A DNA stretch of 23,040 nucleotides from NCBI GenBank assembly GCA_027717925.1, contig JALLON010000012.1:1-23040 (forward strand), in the 5' to 3' direction. Made by a program: the position numbers and the translations under genes. This DNA comes from Acidobacteria bacterium AH-259-G07. Its GTDB lineage: Bacteria; Acidobacteriota; UBA6911; RPQK01; JADFOI01. The notes beneath the pieces are model-generated. The model ran no database searches. It had not been told where the DNA came from and was given only the letters and a program-made list of their open reading frames with translations. This document shows, piece after piece, positions 1 to 7,330 of this stretch. Positions within the stretch are counted from its first letter, which is position 1. Every line of letters starts with the position of its first letter.

Positions 1-1862
1 TTAAGCAGCGATTTTCCTTGGGCCGACTCCAGTTCCGAATCAGCGTTGGCAATTCCCTCCCGAACGGTCTCAAGTGCCTGCTGCTGCCGTCTGGTGGTCC
101 AATAGACCTGCGCTAGTTTGTAATAGATCAAGCTGTTGCCGGGGTCCCTCGCAAGTAGCTCCTGGTAAAGTTCAATGGCCCGGTCCCAGTTTCGAGTTTG
201 GGCCACCGAGTCGGCGAGGAGCAGGCGTAAGCCGACGTGATCAGGATCTCTGTTCAATCCCATTTCACTTTGGATGACGGCCTTTTCCCAAAAACCAAAC
301 CGCAGGTTGAGCCGGGCCAGATGAAAATAGGACCTCCAATCACTGGAATCCAGCTTTTGAGCCCTCTGCAGGTGCTGGTGAGCACGAAAGAAGTCAAGCC
401 TTTGAGCATAAAGTCGTCCCAGGGCAAGATAAGTCTTCGCATGGTCAGGATTGAGTTCTAGGGCCCGATTCCAGAACTGCTCCGCCGCATCCAAGTTGCC
501 CAGCTTAAAGCACACCTCACCCAGGCTTCGATACGCCAAGGGAATCCCGGGATCGATAGAGATGGCTCGCGACAGATAGACAATCGCTTCGCGAGGAGAG
601 TGCTCCATCAAGGTGACTCCCAGATTGTAGTTGGGACGGTACTTGTTAGGAGACTTTTCAGCCGTGTCTCTCCACAGGGCCACCTCATTGCTCCAATCCT
701 TCAGGCGGTCTCTATCAATCACCCCGTAGGTGACCAGCGGCACTGTTGTGGCTAGGCCGACTAACAATCCAGCTAACCGCTGTTGAGTAGCTCCTGAGAC
801 TAGACGAGCTTTGAGCATGCGCCAGGACGCCCCTAGTACCAGGCTCAGCAGGCCCGAGAACCCCAGCAGTGAGGCATAAACGCGGTGTTCAAACAGATAG
901 TCCCGGCTGGGGACGAAACTGGAAGTGGGCAACAGGAAGGCGAAGAAGACAAAAACAAAAAAAGTGGCTTTTGGAGATCTTTCTCTAAGCCGAAGCGCCA
1001 GCCAGAAAAGAGCAGCCAGTGACATCAGAGCCAGCCACCACGAAGGGTCGAGAAAATCCCGTTGAGCGGCAACGTGATGGTCGAGATTCAACGAGACCGG
1101 GAACAAAGTTAGACCGATGTACGACCAAAGTACCCGCACCTGGGTCGCTGCGTAGGCAGCACTCTTCCCGAGATCTCCTCCCAGGGTGACATCCTGTGAC
1201 GTCAAAACCCAGATGAGAAAACCCAAACCTACCGACAGGGTGATCACCAGATAGGTGGTAAGCCAGCGACCGGGCTTCCACTTTTGACGCAGAAGACCAT
1301 CCATTGACCACAAAATGAGGGGGAGAACAACTGTGAATTCCTTTGAACATAGCGCCAGAACCAGGAAGACCAGTGTCAGCTTGGGGCGATCCGACAGATA
1401 GGCCACCAAAGTCAGAAAGGCAAAGCATGCTGCCAAAAGAGTGGAGCGCTGGTAGATGTATAGGACTGCCTCACTCTGTAAGGGGTGCAGGACAAAAAGC
1501 AGCGCCCCAAAGAGAGGAAGAAAAGGGAATCGGGTTTGTACGGTTCTATCCTCCGTTTCGAGAATGTGACTCAACAGTACAAACACCAGGAGGGCATTAA
1601 GCGCATGCAGGAAAATATTCACAGCGTGGTAGGGCATTGGGTTTGAGCCGTGAATCTGATATTGAATCAGGAAGGAAAGCCACGCCAGCAAGCGCGGTTT
1701 TGGCGGCCAGACGAAAGCCTGCCAGCGAGCCAGCGTCACGTTATCGTCACGCAAAAACAGGGCGTCATCAAACTGGAAGGGGAAATCTTTGGAAGGCCAG
1801 TAGACCCATACAACTGCAGACACGACCAGGATCGAGAGGAGGGCGGTTCTTAGGCGCACCAC
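1..1862 (-). CDS. GT-C-like multi-pass membrane protein with C-terminal TPR repeats (3' end cut by window edge)
   Basis: The reading frame stays open from a GTG pair at 1857-1862 to the left edge (620 codons); an in-frame TAA lies two codons upstream, so the start must be a GTG near here or further inside. The first 385 or so residues are strongly hydrophobic with many helices. They contain motifs typical of bacterial TMTC-like proteins related to protein O-mannosyltransferases: HPLQSEAVLYIYQRST near residues 135-150, LNLDHH near 265, and PTSSFVPSRDYLFEHRVY near 320. From about residue 405 to the edge there are roughly six TPR units, for example AYRSLGEVCFKLGNLDAAEQ. By family, such proteins may transfer sugars to secreted proteins or assemble cell-surface material, but no substrate can be read here. 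No clear Shine-Dalgarno sequence precedes the GTG. The C-terminus is missing. Confidence 0.85.
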   Translation of the reverse strand, partial: MVRLRTALLSILVVSAVVWVYWPSKDFPFQFDDALFLRDDNVTLARWQAFVWPPKPRLLAWLSFLIQYQIHGSNPMPYHAVNIFLHALNALLVFVLLSHILETEDRTVQTRFPFLPLFGALLFVLHPLQSEAVLYIYQRSTLLAACFAFLTLVAYLSDRPKLTLVFLVLALCSKEFTVVLPLILWSMDGLLRQKWKPGRWLTTYLVITLSVGLGFLIWVLTSQDVTLGGDLGKSAAYAATQVRVLWSYIGLTLFPVSLNLDHHVAAQRDFLDPSWWLALMSLAALFWLALRLRERSPKATFFVFVFFAFLLPTSSFVPSRDYLFEHRVYASLLGFSGLLSLVLGASWRMLKARLVSGATQQRLAGLLVGLATTVPLVTYGVIDRDRLKDWSNEVALWRDTAEKSPNKYRPNYNLGVTLMEHSPREAIVYLSRAISIDPGIPLAYRSLGEVCFKLGNLDAAEQFWNRALELNPDHAKTYLALGRLYAQRLDFFRAHQHLQRAQKLDSSDWRSYFHLARLNLRFGFWEKAVIQSEMGLNRDPDHVGLRLLLADSVAQTRNWDRAIELYQELLARDPGNSLIYYKLAQVYWTTRRQQQALETVREGIANADSELESAQGKSLL

Positions 1863-1895
1863 TCGATTTTAGGGTATCGCCCGGCTGAATCGTAG

Positions 1896-1946
1896 CCCGT
1901 ATTTATCACACCGCAATCTACTGCGATTCGGTGTGACAAATGCGGG
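1896..1946. repeat. Imperfect 18-bp inverted repeat (hairpin) in the spacer
   Basis: Arms 1896-1913 and 1929-1946 are complementary apart from two positions. The inner part pairs TCACACCG with CGGTGTGA, and AATC (1915-1918) also pairs with GATT (1925-1928) around a bulged C. It lies after the stop of the secreted-protein gene and before the start of the TPR membrane gene, so it could end minus-strand transcription, but no T-run follows the stem. The arm sequence CCGCATTT-TCACACC recurs at 8121-8136, which argues for a dispersed repeat instead. Confidence 0.6.
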
Positions 1947-1960
1947 AGCTAAGAGCTAGT

Positions 1961-2992
1961 TCAGTTAGGAAGGAGTTCGAAACTGGAACTCAAGTGGCCG
2001 CCGGCGTAGATCAATTGGGCTTCAACGCGACTCACAGGATGCCCCGCGCGATCAACCGGAAGAACGTGATTAATCCCATCCAATGAGAGAATGCCGCGGG
2101 TCACCTCTCCGAGCAGAACCTGGCCGCCGTAAAGTCGATAAATGACGCCAATCACGGTTTGATTCTCGAAGCTGAGATCAAGCGAGGTGCTGACCTCGCC
2201 GCTGGAAAGGAGGGAGAAGCTTCCGCTGGCCCCGGCGGGCAAAGCTGTCCCCGGAACCACTGGAAAAGCCGTCAGAGCGTCCTCGTTTTGACGAAGCGTC
2301 ACAGCTGCCAGTGGCTCATCACTCTGTACAGTGACGACACCTTCCATTTCTTGAACCTGAGCAGCGAGGGCGGGGTCATCAAAAATTTCGCGGATGAATT
2401 TGGGTAGATGCTGCCCGGCGGCTAAGGGCAAATCCGTAGTCGCGATCTGAGCGAATGACTTGTCGCGGAGCTGCAAAGTAAGATTGGCGTCGAAGCCACC
2501 CGGGGGATTCACCATGGCCAGCCCGGTATCTCTGTTTTGCAGCGAGTCCACGAACAGACTGAAATTGTTGAGGGTCTGAGAGGCCGGAACACCGGCATCG
2601 TAAACGATGGCGCCTGTGTTCGGATCGGATCGGGTGAAAACGGCTGTACCTCCAACGCCGCTTCCAGTGCTCGTGACCCTGGCGTAACCCACCTGCAGGG
2701 CACCCGTCCCCGGAGTCTGGGCTGAGAAGGCCTGACCTGGACCGAGGGGGATAGTAAAAATAGAATTGGTGCCCAGCGGGGGCAGGTTGAGCTGCATGGG
2801 CTGTCCCTGAGAATCGAAGAACTCGACCGTAAGCTGGCTATCTGCACCAGTATTCACGAAAATAAGCGTGGTTTGAAACTTGATATTGGCGACCGTTCCA
2901 TCCCCAACCTGGGCAAAGAAGAAGACCGTCTGAGCCAGGCTGGAGGCGGTCAAAAGGGAAAATAATAGAGGTGCTAGAAAGATGATCCTCAT
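1961..2992 (-). CDS. Secreted beta-rich protein of unknown function
   Basis: A 343-residue protein with a clear signal peptide: basic MR, a hydrophobic core IIFLAPLLFSLLTASSLA, and a likely cleavage just before QTVFF. The mature part alternates hydrophobic and polar residues with many Gly, Thr and Ser. It begins with a segment of the form FAQVGDGTVANIKFQTTLIFVNTG, followed by V-FFD-QGQP. Secreted proteins of this style are common in Acidobacteria, where they look like strings of immunoglobulin-like beta domains; I know of no assigned function. Two similar halves (about residues 25-175 and 180-340) are suggested by the recurring statements about TLQLRD and SLDLSFENQT strands, but this is a reading by eye. 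There are no catalytic motifs. The start at 2992 has only a weak AAGAG upstream. Confidence 0.75.
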   Translation of the reverse strand: MRIIFLAPLLFSLLTASSLAQTVFFFAQVGDGTVANIKFQTTLIFVNTGADSQLTVEFFDSQGQPMQLNLPPLGTNSIFTIPLGPGQAFSAQTPGTGALQVGYARVTSTGSGVGGTAVFTRSDPNTGAIVYDAGVPASQTLNNFSLFVDSLQNRDTGLAMVNPPGGFDANLTLQLRDKSFAQIATTDLPLAAGQHLPKFIREIFDDPALAAQVQEMEGVVTVQSDEPLAAVTLRQNEDALTAFPVVPGTALPAGASGSFSLLSSGEVSTSLDLSFENQTVIGVIYRLYGGQVLLGEVTRGILSLDGINHVLPVDRAGHPVSRVEAQLIYAGGHLSSSFELLPN

Positions 2993-3073
2993 CTCTTATA
3001 AATTAGTCCAACCCGACCCAAATGGCAATATGAAAGAACTGATTGTTGAACTCGGAACATTCGTCGGATATGC

Positions 3074-3102
3074 CAACAGAGCCACGACCATAAGGGAGCG
3101 GC
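3074..3102. repeat. Dispersed GRGSV-type repeat, copy 1
   Basis: The core ACAGAGCC-CGAC----AGGGAGCGG here matches 5282-5307 at 22 of 26 positions. On the minus strand it reads LPYGRGSV. From memory this peptide appears over and over as an artefact in acidobacterial gene calls, so I treat it as an interspersed repeat and not as coding. Confidence 0.6.
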
Positions 3103-3156
3103 AAAGCAAACTGCTCAGCTTGCTGCCGCTCCTTGACGAGGGTGTCGCAAAAGTCC

Positions 3157-3240
3157 TGTAGGGGCGAGCCGGTGGCTCGCCCGAGCTGTTCATCCTGCGC
3201 CAAATCTCGGGTTCGGGCGGACCACCGGCCCGCCCCTACG
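3157..3240. repeat. REP-like inverted pair, GTAGGGGCG family (pair 1)
   Basis: Two units of about 29 bp lie in opposite orientation: 3157-3185 on the plus strand and 3212-3240 on the minus strand. Both start (T/C)GTAGGGGCG, continue GCCGGTGG, and end CGCCCGA. Each unit is itself partly palindromic (GGGCGAGCC with GGCTCGCCC), so it can form a small hairpin, and the pair can form a larger one. The same core appears at 12878-12954 and in reduced form at 8148-8172. The stretch 2993-3325 holds only this and the GRGSV repeat; I see no gene in it. Confidence 0.7.
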
Positions 3241-3325
3241 TGCCGAAACCGAAATAAACAGGCTTTTGTGACCACCGTCTGTCGGTCGCCGCTGTGTTAG
3301 AACGGACCAACGGTTTGGAGTTAAG

Positions 3326-3589
3326 TTATTCTGGGCTGATCTTGAGTGATCGCAGGAATTTCTGGTCCTGGGTGGTCAGCTCAAGATGCACTGTAGGCAG
3401 CTGTTTTGGGGTGGAGGATGATTTCTCTCTGCGGTTGAATCCAATCGTTGCTTCAATGATTAGAAAGATCTCGTAACCGACATCCCGAATATCCTGAATG
3501 GCTGCATTAATCTGGGGGGACTCGGTGAGAGCCTGATTAATAGCCGTCTCTAACTTTTTGCGATACTCTTTAAGTTCCTCATCCTCCAT
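3326..3589 (-). CDS. Small soluble protein of unknown function (87 aa)
   Basis: The N-terminal 40 residues are charged and look helical (EDEELKEYRKKLETAINQAL). A conserved-looking core follows, RDVGYEIFLIIEATIGF, then a Ser/Lys-rich linker and a C-terminal segment LTTQDQKFLRSLKI. There is no signal peptide and no membrane helix. An AGGATCAGG stretch 5 bp upstream may serve as ribosome binding site. Gene status rests on this mixed, protein-like composition and the AT-rich divergent spacer to the mutase gene at 3668. I do not recognise the family. The C-terminal motif could belong to a small regulatory or binding protein, but nothing proves it. Confidence 0.6.
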   Translation of the reverse strand: MEDEELKEYRKKLETAINQALTESPQINAAIQDIRDVGYEIFLIIEATIGFNRREKSSSTPKQLPTVHLELTTQDQKFLRSLKISPE

Positions 3590-3635
3590 TTGAACCTGAT
3601 CCTTTTCTTCTGCTAATATCCGAAACCACTCTCAA

Positions 3636-3645
3636 AATTATAATA
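3636..3645. promoter_or_regulatory. Possible divergent promoter (-10 like, both strands)
   Basis: The stretch AATTATAATA carries TATAAT on the plus strand at 3639-3644 and TATAAT on the minus strand at 3642-3637. It sits in the 78-bp spacer between the divergent 87-aa gene and the mutase gene. No good -35 hexamer was found on either strand, so this is tentative. Confidence 0.35.
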
Positions 3646-3667
3646 TCAAACTCCAACCCGATATAAA

Positions 3668-5272
3668 ATGAAAATCGGCTACCACAGGCAAGGCTCCAAC
3701 GCGAAACAAAGAAAGTCCCGACGGAAGATTTTTTACCGTCCTGAGGACGCAGACTTCTTGGATTATCACAAGGATCTCGGCGATCCAGGCCAGTACCCTT
3801 TCACACGGGGAATCTATCCGGAAATGCATCGTACCCGCCTGTGGACCATGCGGCAGTACGCGGGCTACGCCGGCGCGGAAGAGTCCAATCGACGTTATCG
3901 CTATCTTCTCTCCCAGGGCACAACAGGATTGTCCGTTGCTTTTGACCTTCCGACCCAAATCGGACTTGATTCGGATCACCCACTCGCTGCGGGAGAAGTC
4001 GGGAAAGCAGGTGTTGCCATTGACAGTCTTGAGGATATGGAGCGGCTGTTTGACGGGATCCCTCTTGGTGAAGTGTCGACTTCCATGACCATTAATGCCA
4101 CTGCCTCTATATTGTTGGCACTGTATCTGGTGGTCTCGAAAAAGCAGGGTGTAAGCTGGAAAGAGCTCCGAGGCACCATCCAGAACGACACCCTGAAAGA
4201 GTATATTGCCCGTGGAACCTATATTTATCCTCCAGAGGCCTCACTGCGCATGATCACTGACATTTTCTCTTTTTGTCACCGAGAAGTGCCGCGCTGGAAC
4301 ACCATTTCGATTAGCGGTTACCACATCCGGGAGGCCGGATCCACCGCTGCTCAAGAACTCGCTTTCACGCTTGCCAATGGGGAGACGTATGTCAAAGCTG
4401 CGCTTGACGCGGGTCTGGATATCGATGATTTCGCTCCCCGACTCTCGTTTTTCTTTAATGCCCACAATAACATTTTTGAGGAAGTCGCCAAGTTTAGGGC
4501 GGCGCGGCGTCTTTGGGCCCGCCTGATGCGAGAAGGACTGGGAGCCTGCAGGCAAAAGTCCTGGATGCTGCGCTTTCACGCTCAGACAGGGGGTAGCACG
4601 CTCACTGCCAAACAAGCTGACAACAATGTTGTGCGGGTGACGCTTCAAGCTTTGGCTGCGGTCTTGGGAGGGGCCCAGTCGTTGCACACCAATGCGAAGG
4701 ACGAAGCTCTGGCTCTACCCACAGAACAGGCAGCCCGTCTGGCCTTGCGGACTCAACAAATCTTGGCGTATGAGAGTGGACTTTCAGAAGTAGCCGATCC
4801 TTTGGGGGGAAGTTGGTATGTGGAAAAGCTGACGAGGGAGCTGGAACAGGAAGCGGAAGCCTATTTGGAAAAGATCCGATCTCTGGGAGGAATGCTGCAA
4901 GCCATCGAGTCCGGGTATGTGCAAAAAGAAATACAGGAGGCTGCCTATCAACAACAGAAACGTCTTGAAGCGGGTGAACAGGTGGTGGTCGGAGTGAACC
5001 GTTTCCGGAGCCAGGAAGGTCCTCCCATAGAGATCCTCCGCATTGATCCGAAAGTGGAGAAACAACAGGCCGAGAGACTCAAAAAGCTGAGGAAAAGCCG
5101 TGACTCGAGTCAAATCCAGCCAGCTTTGGACAGAGTGCGACAGGCTGCGCAAGGACCGGAAAACCTCATGCCGGCCATTGTTTCCGCCGTCCAGAGCCAC
5201 GCTACGGTAGGGGAAATCGCTGACGCGATGAGGGATGTCTTCGGTGAATATAAGGAAACCGTTGTCATTTAA
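3668..5272 (+). CDS. Methylmalonyl-CoA mutase family, large (catalytic) subunit without cobalamin domain
   Basis: A 534-residue protein covering the substrate-binding TIM barrel of acyl-CoA mutases. Diagnostic stretches are GIYPEMHRTRLWTMRQYAG near residue 50, TTGLSVAFDLPTQIGLDSDH near 90, TISISGYHIREAGSTAAQEL near 215, RLSFFFNAHNNIFEEVAKFR near 255, and QSLHTNAKDEALALPTEQAA near 340. The cobalamin-binding domain (DxHxxG) normally fused to one-chain mutases is absent, so it must pair with a separate small B12-binding subunit not present in this window. The family interconverts methylmalonyl-CoA and succinyl-CoA, but related enzymes rearrange isobutyryl-CoA or ethylmalonyl-CoA; the substrate cannot be fixed from the sequence by eye. 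The start is the first ATG after the AT-rich spacer; the ribosome binding site is weak. Confidence 0.93.
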   Translation: MKIGYHRQGSNAKQRKSRRKIFYRPEDADFLDYHKDLGDPGQYPFTRGIYPEMHRTRLWTMRQYAGYAGAEESNRRYRYLLSQGTTGLSVAFDLPTQIGLDSDHPLAAGEVGKAGVAIDSLEDMERLFDGIPLGEVSTSMTINATASILLALYLVVSKKQGVSWKELRGTIQNDTLKEYIARGTYIYPPEASLRMITDIFSFCHREVPRWNTISISGYHIREAGSTAAQELAFTLANGETYVKAALDAGLDIDDFAPRLSFFFNAHNNIFEEVAKFRAARRLWARLMREGLGACRQKSWMLRFHAQTGGSTLTAKQADNNVVRVTLQALAAVLGGAQSLHTNAKDEALALPTEQAARLALRTQQILAYESGLSEVADPLGGSWYVEKLTRELEQEAEAYLEKIRSLGGMLQAIESGYVQKEIQEAAYQQQKRLEAGEQVVVGVNRFRSQEGPPIEILRIDPKVEKQQAERLKKLRKSRDSSQIQPALDRVRQAAQGPENLMPAIVSAVQSHATVGEIADAMRDVFGEYKETVVI

Positions 5273-5279
5273 AACCGCG

Positions 5280-5309
5280 CAAACAGAGCCGCGACTGTCA
5301 GGGAGCGGT
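5280..5309. repeat. Dispersed GRGSV-type repeat, copy 2
   Basis: This begins 8 bp after the mutase stop codon and matches 3074-3102 in its core (22 of 26). On the minus strand it reads PLPDSRGSV. It lies inside the upstream extension of the following ABC gene. It also provides the GGGAGCGG (5301-5308) that would act as ribosome binding site for the preferred TTG start. Confidence 0.6.
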
Positions 5310-5318
5310 GGTGAGTTT

Positions 5319-6314
5319 TTGTTGCAAGTGCGGCATCTACGCACGATTTTCCAGACAGAGCAGGGAAGTCTTCCTGCCGTTGATGATGTCAGTTTCAACG
5401 TGCGACGCGGAGAAACCCTGGGAGTGGTGGGAGAATCTGGATGTGGAAAATCCGTCACGGGACTTTCAATTCTTCGCCTGGTCGGCCCGCCGGGGAAAAT
5501 TGTCCAGGGGGAGGTTCTTTTTCAAGAAACGAACCTACGGGAACTCTCCCGCTCGGAGATGCGAAAGGTGCGTGGGCGTCAAATCGCCATGATTTTCCAG
5601 GAACCCATGTCGGCACTGGATCCGCTGATGAAAATTGGGGTCCAGATGATCGAAGGGATGCAAGAACACCTTGGGTATGTGCGTAAATCCGCATGGAAGC
5701 AAGGAGTCGAGCTATTGCAGAGAATGGGTCTCCCGCAAGCTGCTGCCTGCATGAATGCTTATCCGCATCAACTCTCGGGTGGGATGTGCCAACGCGTTTT
5801 GATCGCTATGGCTTTGGCCTGCCAGCCTCAGTTGCTAATTGCCGACGAGCCGGCAACAGCGCTGGATGTGAGGACCCAGGCCCGGATCCTGGACCTCCTG
5901 CGTGAGCTCAAAAGTGAACAGAGCCTGACTATGCTGATGATCTCTCACGATTTTGGAGTCATTGCCGATGTTGCCGACTGGGTTGCTGTGATGTACGCCG
6001 GCCAAGTTGTGGAGTATGGGCCGGCGGAACAGATTTTTTACCGCCCCAGTCATCCCTACACTCAAAGACTCTTGGCTTCTGTAGCCGGCATTTACTCCCA
6101 TGTGAAACAAGAGTATTTGCCGGTGGTCGAAGGTACGGTCCCCGACATGGGAGAGTTGCCCTCCGGTTGTCGGTTTCATCCCCGCTGCCCGGAGGCGGAA
6201 GCCGATTGCCGTAAAATTCACCCCGAGTTGTTTCAGATCGGGGAAGAAGGTGCTTCGCATTGGGTTCGGTGCCTTAAACGAGAGAATGTAAGGGTAAAAC
6301 CACATGCGGAGTAA
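5319..6314 (+). CDS. dppD: Oligopeptide/dipeptide ABC transporter ATP-binding protein (DppD/OppD type)
   Basis: All ABC ATPase motifs are present: Walker A GESGCGKS, Q-loop IFQEPMSALDP, signature LSGGMCQR, Walker B LLIADEPATALD and switch histidine in MISHDF. The C-terminal part has the oligopeptide-transporter extension RPSHPYTQRLLAS followed by GCRFHPRCPEAEADC, the Cys-rich tail of DppD/OppD proteins. It would pair with the next gene to power peptide uptake, but no permease or binding-protein gene lies in the window. The frame is open back to an ATG at 5235, inside the mutase gene, but that ATG has no usable ribosome binding site and its extension is made of a dispersed repeat. I therefore prefer TTG at 5319 or 5322, giving 331 or 330 residues, the normal family length. 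Confidence 0.92.
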   Translation: MLQVRHLRTIFQTEQGSLPAVDDVSFNVRRGETLGVVGESGCGKSVTGLSILRLVGPPGKIVQGEVLFQETNLRELSRSEMRKVRGRQIAMIFQEPMSALDPLMKIGVQMIEGMQEHLGYVRKSAWKQGVELLQRMGLPQAAACMNAYPHQLSGGMCQRVLIAMALACQPQLLIADEPATALDVRTQARILDLLRELKSEQSLTMLMISHDFGVIADVADWVAVMYAGQVVEYGPAEQIFYRPSHPYTQRLLASVAGIYSHVKQEYLPVVEGTVPDMGELPSGCRFHPRCPEAEADCRKIHPELFQIGEEGASHWVRCLKRENVRVKPHAE

Positions 6315-6349
6315 TCCTTCGGGCTATGAGGTGGAGTAGCCGAGAGCTA

Positions 6350-7294
6350 ATGCTGGAGATCAAAAAACTATACAAGCACTTTGTTTTATCGAGAACTGGA
6401 CAGCGTGGCCTGGGTCCGATTGCAGAAAATAGGGAGATGATTCGGGCTGTTGATGGAGTCTCCTTCACCATCGATCAGGGAGAGAGTTTCGCACTGGTGG
6501 GAGAATCGGGATGCGGCAAAACCACCCTGGCACGGTGCGTCCTAAGGCTGCTTGAGCCGACTGCAGGTCAAATTTTTTTTATGGGTAAGGATTTCTTAGC
6601 CCTCTCGGGTGCGGAGCTGCGTCGACAAAGAAAGAGAATTCAAGCCGTGTTTCAGGATCCCTACGGGTCGCTGAATCCGCGTATGAGCATCGGGAAGATT
6701 GTCGAGGAGCCTCTGGTTATTCACCATCTCGGAACCCACCGTGAACGAAAAGAGCAGGTTGGTGAACTCCTGCACATGGTGGGATTGGATGACAAACAAC
6801 TCAATCGCTATCCTGAAGAGCTTTCCGGAGGCCAAAGACAACGCGTTGCTCTCGCGCGAGCGCTGGTCACTCGCCCTGACCTTCTTGTGGCGGATGAGCC
6901 CGTATCTTCGTTGGACATCTCCATTCAAGCCCAGATCGTCAACCTTCTACAGACACTGGAACGAGAGTTTCAATTGACTCTTCTGTTCATTTCTCATGGA
7001 CTTCCGATTGTTCGCCACTTGTGTGATCGGGTGGCTGTCATGTGCCAGGGGAGGATTGTGGAGCTTACAAAGACCCGTGAGATTTTCGAAAACCCGCTGC
7101 ATCCCTATACACGCGAGCTTCTGGAAGGGGTGCCTGAGCCCGATCCCAGAATTCAACGGCGGGAAGCGGGCCAAAGAAAGCAACGACCTCCGAGGGCTGG
7201 ATCACAGTCCCTGGGAGAACTGGAAGAAGTGGCCAAAGATCACTGGGTGGCGGGGGGGATAAGGGGGCCGTGGGGTTTTAATTTAAATTTTTGA
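6350..7294 (+). CDS. dppF: Oligopeptide/dipeptide ABC transporter ATP-binding protein (DppF/OppF type)
   Basis: It has Walker A GESGCGKTT, Q-loop VFQDPYGSLNPRMS, signature LSGGQRQR, Walker B LLVADEPVSSLD, and the C-terminal HPYTRELL motif of DppF/OppF proteins. It follows the DppD-like gene by 35 bp and surely works with it. The segment after Walker B reads FISHGL where the family normally has SHDL; the switch histidine is kept. The C-terminus looks eroded: after about residue 265 the usual Cys-containing tail is missing. The final residues (GIRGPWGFNLNF) and the TGA at 7292-7294 come from an AT-rich palindromic repeat. The start could be ATG 6326 or ATG 6350; 6350 fits the family alignment (MLEIKKLYKHF) better, but neither has a strong ribosome binding site. 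Confidence 0.9.
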   Translation: MLEIKKLYKHFVLSRTGQRGLGPIAENREMIRAVDGVSFTIDQGESFALVGESGCGKTTLARCVLRLLEPTAGQIFFMGKDFLALSGAELRRQRKRIQAVFQDPYGSLNPRMSIGKIVEEPLVIHHLGTHRERKEQVGELLHMVGLDDKQLNRYPEELSGGQRQRVALARALVTRPDLLVADEPVSSLDISIQAQIVNLLQTLEREFQLTLLFISHGLPIVRHLCDRVAVMCQGRIVELTKTREIFENPLHPYTRELLEGVPEPDPRIQRREAGQRKQRPPRAGSQSLGELEEVAKDHWVAGGIRGPWGFNLNF

Positions 7295-7330
7295 GCCAAA
7301 AATTTAAATTTTAAAGACACGGCCCCTTAT
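7259..7330. repeat. Palindromic AT-rich element with ATAAGGGG ends
   Basis: Outer arms 7259-7272 and 7318-7330 read ATAAGGGG(G)CCGTG inward from both sides, with one extra G on the left. Inner arms contain AATTTAAATTTTT and its complement around the loop GAGCC. The structure can form a long hairpin. It holds the stop codon of the DppF-like gene in its loop region and may end transcription from both convergent genes. It looks like a small non-autonomous element; no transposase gene is present. Confidence 0.7.

Noticed and set aside
985..1428. A 147-codon minus-strand frame
   Set aside because: It is out of frame with the long open TPR/GT-C gene on the same strand, whose motifs continue across this stretch.
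2996..3275. Minus-strand reading frames of 65 and 90 codons in the spacer
   Set aside because: They run through the GRGSV repeat and the GTAGGGGCG pair; their composition is that of the repeats and there is no ribosome binding site.
5235..5318. ATG start for the DppD-like gene at 5235
   Set aside because: It would overlap the mutase gene by 38 bp, has GAGGG directly against the ATG with no spacing, and adds residues encoded by a dispersed repeat; TTG 5319/5322 gives the normal family N-terminus.
4784..5458. A 224-codon minus-strand frame over the mutase and dppD genes
   Set aside because: It lies opposite two clear genes and includes the DSRGSV repeat peptide; no family resemblance.
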